A DNA stretch of 52,406 nucleotides from Ignavibacteria bacterium (GCA_016844745.1 JAERMQ010000060.1:1-52406); one strand, 5' to 3'. Shown: positions 24,298 to 31,667, counted from the stretch's first letter. Numbers and translations: made by a program. The notes: generated from the sequence alone by a model not told the origin.

Positions 24298-24864
24298 ATT
24301 TAATAGTGAATAATGAATAGTGAACAATATAAAAAAATACCAATAAATATCCAGATTAATATTTGCTAAGAGAATTATGAACATTTGATTTCTTTTGAAA
24401 CTAAAAATTTATTAAACCCTAAAAATAATTATTCACTATTCACTTTTCATTATTCACTAAATATGAAGGATGTGCTCAAAAATAAGAGTTATCAGTTTGC
24501 TATTAGAATTATTAATATGTATAAATACTTGAATCGTGATAAAAACGAATATGTTATCAGTAAGCAACTATTAAGATGTGGCACTGCAATAGGCGCTTTA
24601 ATTAGAGAAGCCGAATACGGACAAAGCAAGGCTGATTTTATTGCGAAAATGAGTATTGCTCTTAAAGAAGCAAATGAAACGGATTATTGGCTCTCACTTC
24701 TGAAAGACACGGGATATTTGAATGATGAACACTTCAAAAGTATTAAGGCAGATGCTGAAGAACTTCTTAAATTACTTATTTCTACTGTAAAAACTTCAAA
24801 GAATTCTCTAAAATCCAAATAAAAATTATTCACTCTTCACTATTCATTATTCATTAAAAGGTTT
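24298..24864. mobile_element. Insertion carrying the four-helix-bundle gene, between 5S and its terminator
   Basis: The 5S end phrase gccgggcttttttta-ttta occurs both at ~24284-24302 and again at ~24865-24885, flanking the interval. Just inside lie oppositely oriented repeats: agtgaataatgaatagtgaa at 24304 and ttcactattcattattcatt at 24836. This looks like an insertion that duplicated the 5S tail or a recombination between two 5S copies. Confidence 0.55.
24463..24822 (+). CDS. Four-helix bundle protein (S23 / 23S-IVP family)
   Basis: 119 residues from ATG at 24463 (MKDVLKNKSYQFAIRIIN); the frame is open upstream to 24385, but that segment encodes tandem-repeat-like sequence. The pattern is that of the intervening-sequence protein family: SYQFAIRIINMYKYL, then VISKQLLRCGTAIGALIREAEYGQSKADFIAKMSIALKEANETDYWL, then LLISTVKTSK (compare qllRsgtSiganieEA..a.S..dFi.Kl.iAlkEa.Et.yWL). 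These genes classically sit inside 23S rRNA intervening sequences. Here the gene sits directly after 5S. The biochemical role is unknown. Confidence 0.9.
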   Translation: MKDVLKNKSYQFAIRIINMYKYLNRDKNEYVISKQLLRCGTAIGALIREAEYGQSKADFIAKMSIALKEANETDYWLSLLKDTGYLNDEHFKSIKADAEELLKLLISTVKTSKNSLKSK

Positions 24865-24884
24865 GCCGGGCTTTTTTTTATTTA

Positions 24885-24935
24885 TTCTAACCTTTCCGTG
24901 ATGATTTTTGCGGGAAGGTTTTTTTTTTATATAAT
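24885..24935 (+). terminator. Terminator hairpin (first copy)
   Basis: aacctttccgtgatgatttttgcgggaaggttttttttt: the arms aaccttcc/ggaaggtt flank a loop and a T-run. The same hairpin recurs at about 25492-25530 after the first 5S fragment, so the 5S tail and terminator were duplicated together. Confidence 0.85.
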
Positions 24936-24980
24936 AAATATAGTTAAATTGCGTCGGAATTAATTATTAAAATTAAATTT

Positions 24981-25406
24981 ATGAAGAATATGGTTACAAC
25001 TCTTCCATACGAAATAACTCAATATTTGGAACAAAAATTTGGTAAAGAAGAAACCAAGGAGTTTGTGAAATTCTTTGATAAAATTTCTGAAAATTTTGAA
25101 GAAAAAGCCGTAGAACTTGCAGTTCAAAAGAAGTTAGAATTAAAAGATGAACTAACAAAAGAATTGGCTAATAAAAATGATATTTCTTTAGTAAAAGCAG
25201 AGATTGGTTTGGTAAAAGCTGAGATAACCTTAGTAAAAGCTGAAATTGCTAACGTTGAAAGTAAATTGGATTTGAAAATAGAACAAGTGAGAAATGAATT
25301 AAAATTATATTTGAAATTTTTAATAATTCTTATGATTATTTTTATTGGATTCCTAAATCCTGTTGTAACAAAGTTAATCAGTAATTGGCTAAAATTAGGG
25401 CTTTAA
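24981..25406 (+). CDS. Coiled-coil protein with C-terminal membrane anchor (DUF1640-like), copy 1
   Basis: 141 residues. An N-terminal helical region (YEITQYLEQKFGKEETKEFVKFFDKISENF) is followed by a coiled coil with three LVKAEI-type heptads (about 72-92). One transmembrane helix near the C-terminus (LKFLIILMIIFIGFLNPVV) ends the protein. The architecture matches DUF1640/CCDC90-like small proteins often found in repetitive bacterial islands. The function is unknown. Five bases after the stop begins a 5S rRNA 3' fragment. A second gene of the same type at 29230-29586 also ends just before a 5S fragment. Confidence 0.75.
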   Translation: MKNMVTTLPYEITQYLEQKFGKEETKEFVKFFDKISENFEEKAVELAVQKKLELKDELTKELANKNDISLVKAEIGLVKAEITLVKAEIANVESKLDLKIEQVRNELKLYLKFLIILMIIFIGFLNPVVTKLISNWLKLGL

Positions 25407-25410
25407 AGAA

Positions 25411-25475
25411 GTAAGCACCGCAGAGCCGATGGTACTGTATGGGTAACTGTGTGGGAGAGTAGGTCGTTGCCGGAC
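25411..25475 (+). pseudogene. 5S rRNA 3' fragment 1
   Basis: taagcaccgcagagccgatggtactgta...gtgggagagtaggtcgttgccggac reproduces the 3' half of the 5S gene at 24173 with few changes. It is followed by the same T-tract and the same terminator hairpin (25492-25530). Confidence 0.92.
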
Positions 25476-25564
25476 TTTTTTTTATTTATATTAACCTTTC
25501 CGTGATGATTTTGCGGGAAGGTTTTTTTGTTAATTAATAATTGCTTTGATGATTTGAATTGATT

Positions 25565-25683
25565 ACATTTGTAATGTGAATATTTGAAGGACAATAGGAA
25601 AAGTTTGAAAAATGTTTAAAATAAGTTCTGCGGCGGAAGCGCAAGAGGAAGTCTTTCACAAGAGTTGGAGATTATATTATTAA
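25565..25683 (+). other. Conserved leader 1 with mini-ORF (MFKISSAA...)
   Basis: The block gtgaatatttgaaggacaataggaaaagtttgaaaaATG followed by ttaaaataagttctgcggcgg occurs three times (here, 26140, 26910). The ATG at 25612 opens a 23-residue frame MFKISSAAEAQEEV... ending 25683, before the retropepsin gene. Conservation spans both sides of the ATG and stops after codon 8, so it may be DNA- or RNA-level rather than peptide-level. Confidence 0.6.
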
Positions 25684-25715
25684 TTTATATTTTTATTAAA
25701 GGAGAAAATAATCAA

Positions 25716-26099
25716 ATGGGAATGTTCAAGAAAAGAGTAAGAGTTTCAAATACTACTGATAGTTCCAAATGTTTTGAAGCTGAATTCTGGATTGATACCG
25801 GAGCTTTATATTCATTTGTTCCGGAAGATTATTTGGAAACAATAGGATTTGAAGCGATTGAAACTCGTTCATTAGTTTTTGCTGACGGTAGAGTCGGACG
25901 ATGTCCATTTGGCTACATTAATCTCGAAATTGAAGGGTTTGATTCTATTAATATTTGTCCTGTCGTAGCAGGCACAAAGGGATCGATGTTCTTGCTTGGT
26001 GCAACTGCGCTTGAAAATTTTGGTGTTGAGGCTGACCCTGTAAATAAAAGACTTAATCCTATTATGGCTATAATTGGTGGTTTTATGGCTTCAAGGTGA
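25716..26099 (+). CDS. Retropepsin-like aspartic protease, small clan AA type (1)
   Basis: 127 residues from ATG at 25716, chosen for AAAGGAG 12 bases upstream and alignment with the paralogue at 27058. The catalytic motif is FWIDTGALYSFVPEDYL (D-T-G-A with the following strand). It is followed by GRCPFGYINLEIEGF and FLLGATALENFGVEADP, matching the hydrophobic-hydrophobic-G-A/X-x-L-E motif of single-domain bacterial retropepsins. It should be active as a dimer. The role is unknown, and its neighbours are TA-like pairs. It is about 60% identical by eye to 27058-27441. Confidence 0.85.
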   Translation: MGMFKKRVRVSNTTDSSKCFEAEFWIDTGALYSFVPEDYLETIGFEAIETRSLVFADGRVGRCPFGYINLEIEGFDSINICPVVAGTKGSMFLLGATALENFGVEADPVNKRLNPIMAIIGGFMASR

Positions 26100-26139
26100 A
26101 GTTTAATAATGTAAAACTATTATTCGGGTTTTAATTGTT

Positions 26140-26284
26140 TATTTGTAATATGAATATTTGACGGATAAAAGGAAGGGTTTGATAAATGTTTAAAATAAGT
26201 TGCGCGGCGGTAACTAAAAAGAAAATATTTTCCAAAGGTTCAAATATTATTCAGTACACGAAAAGAAATTTTTTTGGATTTTGA
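26140..26284 (+). other. Conserved leader 2 with mini-ORF (MFKISCAA...)
   Basis: Second copy of the leader block. The ATG at 26186 opens 32 codons (MFKISCAAVTKKK...), ending 26284. It precedes the broken DUF4258-like gene. Confidence 0.55.
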
Positions 26285-26333
26285 TAATTTGCTTATTTAT
26301 TAAAATTTTTTACGTATTTTGGAAGCAATATTT

Positions 26334-26591
26334 ATGGTATTAATACATCCACATGCATTACAAAGAATTGAAAAAAGAGGCGCTACACAAAAAGAAGTGA
26401 TTGATACGGTTCTTTATGGCGATGAAATAGACGGAAAATATGTAAGGTCAGGATTTAAAAAAATATTTAAATATGATGATTTTTGGAATGATAAATAATA
26501 TCAAAATAAGATTATTGAGGCATATTGTGTTTTTGAAAATGATAATTGGTTAGTTATAACAGTAATTGTAAAATTTGACAAAGGAGTTTAA
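26334..26591 (+). pseudogene. DUF4258-like protein, interrupted by a stop codon
   Basis: MVLIHPHALQRIEKRGATQKEVIDTVLYGDEIDGKY matches the DUF4258 start (h-x-h-a-x-x-R-x-x-x-R-g-I-t-xxxV-xxxl). After 54 residues TAA (26496-26498) interrupts the frame. The remaining 30 codons (NKIIEAYCVFENDNWLVITVIV) continue the family (vi-xx-y-x-x-xxxxWlViTvy) in the same frame to 26591. DUF4258 and DUF2283 often neighbour each other. The partner DUF2283 gene two bases downstream is intact. Confidence 0.8.
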
Positions 26592-26593
26592 AA

Positions 26594-26836
26594 ATGAAAT
26601 TAACTTATGATGAAAAATATAACATAGCATATTTATACTTAAATAATGAAATGAATAATGGTTCAAAGATAGAACTAAATTCTGTTCCGGTAAGTGATGA
26701 TGTAGTAGTTGATTTGCTTCCGAATGGAAATATCTTTGGTATTGAGTTATTAAACGCAAATTCACAAATTAAAGACTTTAAGTTTATATTTAATAATTCC
26801 AACAAAGGAACAACAAAAGAGTTTGAATTTGCCTAA
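26594..26836 (+). CDS. DUF2283 protein
   Basis: 80 residues: MKLTYDEKYNIAYLYLNNE is the DUF2283 signature (M-k-x-x-Y-D-x-e-x-D-v-l-Y-i-x-l), followed by VVVDLLPNGNIFGIELLNAN (i-l-D-x-d-x-x-G-x-i-v-G-I-E-i-l-n-a-S). It is followed by no other gene of the pair. AAAGGAG lies 10 bases before the ATG. It is proposed to act as the antitoxin-like partner of DUF4258, but this is context only. Confidence 0.88.
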   Translation: MKLTYDEKYNIAYLYLNNEMNNGSKIELNSVPVSDDVVVDLLPNGNIFGIELLNANSQIKDFKFIFNNSNKGTTKEFEFA

Positions 26837-26899
26837 ATTTTGCAATAAAAAAGTTGGTAAGCACTTAATTGAACTTGTTTTTTAATTCTTTGATTTGAA

Positions 26900-27018
26900 A
26901 TGATTATGTTTGTAAAGTGAATATTTGACAGATAAAAGGAAAGGTTTGAAAAATGTTTAAAATAAGTTCTGCAGCGGCTCCTTTAGAGAAATCTATAACA
27001 AGGTTCGGACAATTTTAA
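26900..27018 (+). other. Conserved leader 3 with mini-ORF (MFKISSAA...)
   Basis: Third copy of the leader block. The ATG at 26953 opens 21 codons (MFKISSAAAPLEKSITRF...), ending 27018, before the second retropepsin gene. Confidence 0.6.
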
Positions 27019-27057
27019 TTAATTATTAATAAAATTATTTATTAAAGGAGAAAAAAA

Positions 27058-27441
27058 ATGGGGATGTTTAAAAAGAAAGTTAAAGTAACAAATTCTAAAG
27101 AAAGTTCTCTTTGGTTCGAGGGTGAATTTTGGGTAGATACTGGCGCTTTGTATTCATATATTCCTGAAAACCTTGCGAATATGATTCATTTTGAACCGAT
27201 TTCAACAAGAGATGTTTTTTTTGCAGATGGAAAAACGAGCAAATGTTTATTTGGTACTTTAAATTTTGAAATAGAAGGATTCGAAGAATCAATACCGTGT
27301 CCGGTTGTTATTGGCGCTAAGAATACTCCATTATTACTTGGAGCAACAACTTTGGAAAATTTTGCTGTTGAAGTTGACCCAACACAAAAGAAGCTAATTC
27401 CAATACAAACTTTGATTTGCGGTTTTACTGCAACGAGGTGA
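27058..27441 (+). CDS. Retropepsin-like aspartic protease, small clan AA type (2)
   Basis: 127 residues, paralogous to 25716-26099 over its whole length: MGMFKKKVKVTN, EFWVDTGALYSYIPENLANM (catalytic D-T-G), FADGKTSKCLFGTLNFEIEG, LLLGATTLENFAVEVDP. TAAAGGAG precedes the ATG. After the stop an in-frame-looking small Pro-rich frame (about 27463-27549, ending PPPPAP) is present but has no recognised relatives. Confidence 0.85.
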   Translation: MGMFKKKVKVTNSKESSLWFEGEFWVDTGALYSYIPENLANMIHFEPISTRDVFFADGKTSKCLFGTLNFEIEGFEESIPCPVVIGAKNTPLLLGATTLENFAVEVDPTQKKLIPIQTLICGFTATR

Positions 27442-27582
27442 AGTTCAATTTTGGAAAAATCAGAATGCTTGGACAACATGGTGAAATCCTCGGACCTCCG
27501 AGCAATGAAGTTGTGGTGAATAATTCTACTCCTCCACCGCCTGCACCGTAAAATATTTTTTATCTTAATTGGAGAAAATAGA

Positions 27583-28221
27583 ATGAAAACCTTAATTTTT
27601 GTTATTTTATCGATTCTGGGATTTATTTCTCTATTCAATACAGTATGTGATTCAAAAAATAAAAAATTAAGCAAAAAAGAAATTATTCCAATAGCTGAAG
27701 GTAATAATTGGACATATGATAATTATTATTACCGAAGTCCCAGGAAGGACTCAATTTGTGAAGCAGGTACCATTCAATTGGTATTTGGGAAAAAGATTAT
27801 AATTAAGAATGAAGAATGGGTTCAATGGGGAGTATTTGGTTTTGGCTTCAGTAATGTGGGTATAAACAAGAAAGAAGGATTTTATAGGATTTTCTATGAT
27901 AGTATTCAGGATATTAATTTTGATTCAGCATTCTTATTTTTCAAATACCCAACTGAACCCGGAGATAAATGGTACAGCAAATTTGAAAATGATACCATTC
28001 AAACCATAAGTTTGTATGAAGAAGTTACAGTTCCGGCAGGAACATTTAAATGTATTCATTATCGAACAAAAGGGTTAAGTAAATATCCAAATAATGGTTT
28101 TTTTATTGCACCTGGAGTTGGAATGATTAAATGTGAAATTATTGGGGGTATTGATATAAGCTATCCAATTCCTGATACAGTTTGGAATATTCTTAAATTA
28201 ACAAAATATAAAGTCAAATAA
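27583..28221 (+). CDS. Exported or lipoprotein-like protein
   Basis: 212 residues with a signal-like start (MKTLIFVILSILGFISLFNTVCDS). The Cys at 22 is preceded by NTV, a poor lipobox. The mature part begins IIPIAEGNNWTYDN and has all-beta character, with EEVTVPAGTFKCIHYRTK and FFIAPGVGMIKCEI. That pattern (Y/W-x-y.....vpaGtF.c......g......G.iayGVGlVk.e) is found in periplasmic proteins of unknown function in this phylum. It follows the retropepsin gene on the same strand. Confidence 0.75.
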   Translation: MKTLIFVILSILGFISLFNTVCDSKNKKLSKKEIIPIAEGNNWTYDNYYYRSPRKDSICEAGTIQLVFGKKIIIKNEEWVQWGVFGFGFSNVGINKKEGFYRIFYDSIQDINFDSAFLFFKYPTEPGDKWYSKFENDTIQTISLYEEVTVPAGTFKCIHYRTKGLSKYPNNGFFIAPGVGMIKCEIIGGIDISYPIPDTVWNILKLTKYKVK

Positions 28222-28242
28222 TTTTGAAATATTAACTCTAAA

Positions 28243-28460
28243 ACTTTTTAAAAATCAGTAAGAAAATTTCAAAATTATCAAATGCAAGTATTTCAATCCA
28301 TAATTCTTCTGGCATAGCAATAAAGCGATTTGAAGAAAAGGAATTATCCTTGCAAAATTGCATTGATTTTTCAACCGAAGCATTTCCTTCCGGCGTTTAT
28401 TATTGCACTTTGTCTGCCGGAACAAATAAAATAACAAAAAGTTTTGTTGTGGTAAGGTAG
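28243..28460 (+). pseudogene. Orphan T9SS type A sorting-domain relic
   Basis: The frame from 28243 reads ...SNASISIHNSSGIAIKRFEEKELS..., then FSTEAFPSGVYYCTLSAGTNKITKSFVVVR and TAG. This is the complete T9SS type A C-terminal domain (FpsGvYyctl-aG...ks.vvvr) without a start codon or preceding protein. Its last ~20 codons are the undecayed form of the 3' part of the dispersed repeats at 135-8245. The 33-bp palindrome follows at 28471. Confidence 0.85.
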
Positions 28461-28470
28461 AACAAACTAA

Positions 28471-28503
28471 AGATGTCCTACATCTGGCAGATGTAGGACA
28501 TCT
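28471..28503. repeat. 33-bp palindrome (15-3-15), copy 5
   Basis: Same arms as at 1616, ggc spacer. It lies 10 bases after the sorting-domain relic, the same juxtaposition as in the 1-8250 array. Confidence 0.95.
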
Positions 28504-28633
28504 GGAATATTCAGCGGGAATAAATAGAATAACAAAGAGTTTTTATGGGGTGATTGTTGCAGTTATTCGTGGAAGAGTAAATTCTACTTTCCTTGTTTTT
28601 AAAATAAGGCCTTTAATTATTCGTATAATACAA

Positions 28634-28862
28634 TATGGAATTAATTTCAGAAATCTATGATATTGAAACTATTGCAGTTGAAAAATCAATTGGGATTTAA
28701 AGAGATTACGTAAGACCTACGGAGATGGTAGATGGAGAAAATTAAAGGGAAAAGCCAGAATCTTTCTTGATACAAAAGAAACATGATTAGCAGAGTTGCA
28801 TTGGTACGAAGCTCATGGTATAGGTCGAAAGGAAATTAAATTTAAAAGAGTAATTGAATAAA
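28634..28862 (+). pseudogene. Broken small protein of the RWRKLKG...HWYEAHGIG family
   Basis: One frame starts MELISEIYDIETIAVEKSI. After an indel the next frame reads WDLKRLRKTYGDGRWRKLKGKARIF, then TGA within ...KET-stop-LAELHWYEAHGIGRKEIKFKR and TAA. So it has a frameshift and a nonsense codon. I recall this motif set as a widespread small hypothetical protein encoded next to a protein like the following gene. No function is known to me. Confidence 0.7.
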
Positions 28863-28876
28863 TTAATTAAATACAA

Positions 28877-29092
28877 ATGAAAAATTATTTTATATGTATA
28901 AAAAACGATAATTATGAAGCTTCTTTAGAAATAAGAAAGCTTTATCAAACCATTGAAAAAGAAGAGTTAGACCCTAAAGGTTATTTAAGGATTATTGATG
29001 AATCCGGTGAAGATTACCTTTACCCTTCAAATTATTTTATTGAAGTTGAAATTCCTGAAATTCTTGAAGAGAAGTTGCTGGAATTAGCATAA
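28877..29092 (+). CDS. Small partner protein (YLRIIDESGEDYLYP family)
   Basis: 71 residues: MKNYFICIKNDNYEASLEIRKLY, then GYLRIIDESGEDYLYPSNYFIEVEIPE. This is a conserved hypothetical family that commonly sits next to the RWRKLKG family just upstream. The pair is TA-like in size and order. Only this member is intact. A 5S fragment begins ~22 bases after the stop. Confidence 0.75.
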   Translation: MKNYFICIKNDNYEASLEIRKLYQTIEKEELDPKGYLRIIDESGEDYLYPSNYFIEVEIPEILEEKLLELA

Positions 29093-29114
29093 TTACTTTC
29101 AATAAGTAAAGTTT

Positions 29115-29172
29115 ACTACCGCATGGACCGATGGTACTGCATAAGTATCTATGTAGAGTAGGTAGTTGAATG
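29115..29172 (+). pseudogene. 5S rRNA 3' fragment 2 (diverged)
   Basis: taccgcatggaccgatggtactgcataagtatct...agagtaggtagttgaatgcttttttat keeps the core ccgatggtactgca and agagtaggt of the 5S 3' half, with deletions in the gtgtgggag segment. Confidence 0.8.
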
Positions 29173-29229
29173 CTTTTTTATTTTAACACTGAATAGCAAT
29201 AAATTCAAATATTTTTCGTAATTTTCAAT

Positions 29230-29586
29230 ATGGCAGTAGCATTAAAATATGAAATCTTTAATTCATTAGTGAAAGAATTTGGCGATTCAAAAGCAAAGTT
29301 GCTTAACGACTTTGTTGGTGAAGTTACAAATGAGATTGAGGAAAGATCAAAAAAATCTAATATTGAATTGAAGTATGAAGTCCGTGATGACTTGTTGAAA
29401 GAACTTGCTACAAAACAAGAGCTATTGCAAGTTAGAACAGAAATGGAATTGTTGCGAACTGAATTAAAATCTGATAATGCTAAGTTAAATCAAAAATTCA
29501 ATTTTATGATTATCCTTTTAATCATAGCTTTAACCCTCATGAATCCTATCGTTGCAAAGATTATCCAAAATCTATTTAAAATTTAA
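29230..29586 (+). CDS. Coiled-coil protein with C-terminal membrane anchor (DUF1640-like), copy 2
   Basis: 118 residues, same architecture as 24981-25406: helical N-terminus (LVKEFGDSKAKLLNDFV), coiled coil (ELLQVRTEMELLRTELKSDNAKLNQK) and one C-terminal TM helix (NFMIILLIIALTLMNPIVAKII). The NP-(I/V)-V-x-K tail after the TM is shared with copy 1. It ends ~9 bases before 5S fragment 3. Confidence 0.72.
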   Translation: MAVALKYEIFNSLVKEFGDSKAKLLNDFVGEVTNEIEERSKKSNIELKYEVRDDLLKELATKQELLQVRTEMELLRTELKSDNAKLNQKFNFMIILLIIALTLMNPIVAKIIQNLFKI

Positions 29587-29594
29587 TCATAAAT

Positions 29595-29678
29595 TATTCC
29601 AAACAGAAAAGTTAAGCACCGCAGGGACCGATGCTACTGCATGGGTAACTGTGTGGGAGAGTAGGTTTTTACCGTACT
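29595..29678 (+). pseudogene. 5S rRNA 3' fragment 3
   Basis: attccaaacagaaaagttaagcaccgcagggaccgatgctactgcatgggtaactgtgtgggagagtagg is the 5S sequence from position ~40 to near the end, followed by ccgtacttttttt. Confidence 0.93.
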
Positions 29679-29743
29679 TTTTTTATAATAATCTCATCAT
29701 ATCTTCGTTTATTCTCTTATTATTAACAAAAGAAAAATAAAAA

Positions 29744-29998
29744 ATGTCAGATATATCCAGAATAACAATTGAAAGCGGAAAACGTTCGGGTAAGCCTTGC
29801 ATCAGAGGTATGAGAATTACTGTTTATGATGTTTTGGAATATCTTGCCTCAGGAATGTCACAAGAAGAAATTTTATTGGATTTTCCGGATTTGGAAGCCG
29901 AGGATATTAAAGCTTGTTTGAGATTTGCTGCCGACAGAGAAAGAATTACACTAATATCAGAACCTTTACAGCATAATACTAATGAAGTTACTGCTTGA
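29744..29998 (+). CDS. DUF433 antitoxin-like protein
   Basis: 84 residues: RITIESGKRSGKPCIRGMRITVYDVLEYLASGMSQEEILLDFPDLEAEDIKACLRFAADRE is the full DUF433 winged-helix domain (G-k-P-x-i-r-G-t-R-i-x-v). DUF433 proteins pair with DUF5615 PIN-like proteins in presumed TA operons. The stop overlaps the DUF5615 start region by 16 bases. Intact. Confidence 0.92.
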   Translation: MSDISRITIESGKRSGKPCIRGMRITVYDVLEYLASGMSQEEILLDFPDLEAEDIKACLRFAADRERITLISEPLQHNTNEVTA

Positions 29999-30429
29999 TG
30001 CTAATTTATCACCAAGTCTTGCCGTGAGACTTAATGATATTTTCACGGATATTATTCATGTACATTAATTGGGATTAGAAAAAGTTGATGATGATTTAAT
30101 TTGGCAATATGCTAAAAAAAATGACTTTAGGTGGGTTCTAAAAATTCAATTTAGGCTGTCATTCTGAGCGAAGCGAAGAATCTATCTTGTTGATTTTAAA
30201 GAAAACTGGATTCTTCGCTTCGCTCATTTTATAACCCCCCTTTATAGTTGTTAGTAAGGATTCTGATTTTTATGATAAAATAGGTTTATCCGGTTTTCCG
30301 CCAAAATTTATCTGGATACGATTAGGTAATTGCTCCACAAATGAAATTGAGAAACTTATTCGTGATTGTTTTGAAGAAATAAATAGCTTTTATCTTCAAG
30401 ATGATTACGGATGTTTAATTTTAAGGTAA
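29983..30429 (+). pseudogene. DUF5615 PIN-like toxin, nonsense-mutated and split by a MITE
   Basis: MKLLLDANLSPSLAVRLNDIFTD... starts the DUF5615 domain. TAA follows HVH after 28 codons. In the same frame LGLEKVDDDLIWQYAKKNDF continues, then a 111-bp MITE (30130-30240) intervenes. After it the frame resumes IVVSKDSDFYD...GFPPKFIWIRLGN and ends at 30429. Removing the MITE and one TTTA copy restores ...KKND-F-I-V-V-S-K-D-S-D-F, the conserved family motif. The toxin is thus doubly inactivated while DUF433 remains intact. Confidence 0.9.
30130..30240. mobile_element. MITE 1, inserted in the DUF5615 gene
   Basis: 111 bp with ends GGTGGGTTCTAAAAATT and ATTTTATAACCCCCC, flanked by the duplicated TTTA (30126-30129 and 30241-30244). 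Internal inverted repeats gagcgaagcgaagaatc / gattcttcgcttcgctc enclose a short centre. No ORF. Confidence 0.88.
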
Positions 30430-30514
30430 TAATCCTTATAAATGCTATTTTTCTAAAAAATATCCTTCCTCAATTTTCGTTTACATTTATTTATTTGAAT
30501 GATTGAAATAAATT

Positions 30515-30715
30515 ATGTGCTTAACAAGAGTAAATCTTATAGTAAAACCTTATCGCAATCATACCGAGCAGATTGATATTGACTTCCTCGTTGATTCCGG
30601 AACTGTTTATAGTCTTATTTCTCCTTTTGGGTTAACAAAAATTGGAATTGAATCATATAAAGAGGTAAATTTGTATTATCAAACGGTACAATTAATACTA
30701 TATTGCATTCAATAA
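30515..30715 (+). pseudogene. Truncated retropepsin-like protease
   Basis: MCLTRVNLIVKPYRNHTEQIDIDFLVDSGTVYSLISPFGLTKIGI has the retropepsin catalytic motif (D-S-G-T) and following segment but breaks off near 30680. From there the sequence becomes a T9SS sorting-domain relic in another frame. The C-terminal half with the second conserved motif is missing, so the product cannot be a working protease. Confidence 0.75.
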
Positions 30716-30872
30716 TTCTCTTGGCATAGAAATAAAACGATTTGATGAAAAGGAATTATCCGGGAAAAGTTCCATTAGTTTTTCCACCGAAGAATTTCCT
30801 ATCGGCGTTTATTATTGCACATTATCTTCTAGAACAAATAAAATAACGAAGAGTTTTGTGGTGGTGAAGTAA
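30700..30872 (+). pseudogene. T9SS sorting-domain relic fused after the truncated protease
   Basis: The frame reads IAFNNSLGIEIKRFDEKELSGKSS, then FSTEEFPIGVYYCTLSSRTNKITKSFVVVK and TAA. It is ~75% identical by eye to the relic at 28243-28460 and to the decoded 3' part of the dispersed repeats. It has no start. Confidence 0.85.
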
Positions 30873-30879
30873 AGAAACA

Positions 30880-30912
30880 AACCTTCCGAAGGTTGCCAAC
30901 CTTCGGAAGGCT
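30880..30912. repeat. Palindrome of 15-3-15 architecture (second sequence type)
   Basis: AACCTTCCGAAGGTT-gcc-AACCTTCGGAAGG(ct): same arm length and GCC spacer as the AGATGTCC type but an unrelated arm sequence. It lies between the sorting-domain relic and 5S fragment 4. Confidence 0.85.
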
Positions 30913-31008
30913 ACACCTCTTCCCATTCTGAACAGAGAAGTTAAGCGCCGCAGTGACCGATGCTACTGCATTGGTAACTGTTCGGGTGAGTAGGTCGTTA
31001 CCGGGCTT
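30913..31008 (+). pseudogene. 5S rRNA 3' fragment 4 (longest)
   Basis: acacctcttcccattctgaacagagaagttaagcgccgcagtgaccgatgctactgca...gtgagtaggtcgttaccgggc covers all but the first ~20 nt of the 5S. It is followed by the same T-run and by agtgaataatgaatagtgaa, as at the functional 5S (24290-24325). Confidence 0.93.
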
Positions 31009-31047
31009 TTTTTTTAGTGAATAATGAATAGTGAATAATTTATTGAT

Positions 31048-31151
31048 GGTTCTAAAAAATGTAATTCCTGCGGATGCAGGAATCCCCTCCTATTGCGATT
31101 CAGGAGATTCCTGTATCCGCAGGAATGACATTCTGTAATTTTTTTAGAACC
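31048..31151. mobile_element. MITE 2
   Basis: Terminal inverted repeats ggttctaaaaaatgtaattcc / aattttttttagaacc, with internal inverted repeats cctgcggatgcaggaatc / gattcctgtatccgcagg. The ends match those of MITE 1 (GGTTCTAAAAA) although the interiors differ. Confidence 0.85.
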
Positions 31152-31311
31152 TAACTTAAGGATAAGAGTTTTATAATTTAAGATAATTATTTGTATTAAA
31201 GAATACGAAATGGAATTTCGTGTTACATTGACAATTGACAATTGGCTAATTGGTTTTATCGGAGCTTATACCAATCGATTTTAGCGCAAATCTTGTCTTA
31301 TCAAATACAAA

Positions 31312-31479
31312 TCAATGATTCTCCAAATAAATATACTCCTTCGAAGTTCGGCGAAGTTTTGTTTTTAAGGATTCCGATATACTTGATAAATTAACTTTAA
31401 TACCTTTTGAATTTAAAATGCTAATCATCTCATCCAGCGCTTCAATACCATCCAAATCTATAAAATATACTTCCCTTAT
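31312..31479 (-). pseudogene. STAS-domain fragment
   Basis: On the minus strand the frame reads IREVYFIDLDGIEALDEMISILNSKGIKVNLSSI and ends at TGA (31312). This resembles the C-terminal STAS domain of SulP anion transporters (D-x-S-G-v-x-a-L-d-e-l-i-x-x-L-k-x-x-G-i-x-v). No upstream transporter sequence remains. The 31150-31660 interval holds no other gene that I can support. Confidence 0.6.
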
Positions 31480-31667
31480 AATTTATATAAGGTATAACTC
31501 TTTGTAGAAAATGGTTTAAATTCAATGTTACAATTCCGGTAATTTTCTACAAAATAATTCTCAAAAAAATAAATTTTTAAATAAATTAAATATTTGGTGT
31601 AACAAAATGTTTGTTTAGGTTATATTAACAATTATTATTATTATTATTATGTTATTAAGGAGTTATT

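Noticed and set aside
24385..24462. N-terminal extension of the four-helix-bundle protein
   Set aside because: The 26 extra codons encode the tandem attcactattcac repeat flank of the inserted segment and fall outside the conserved domain.
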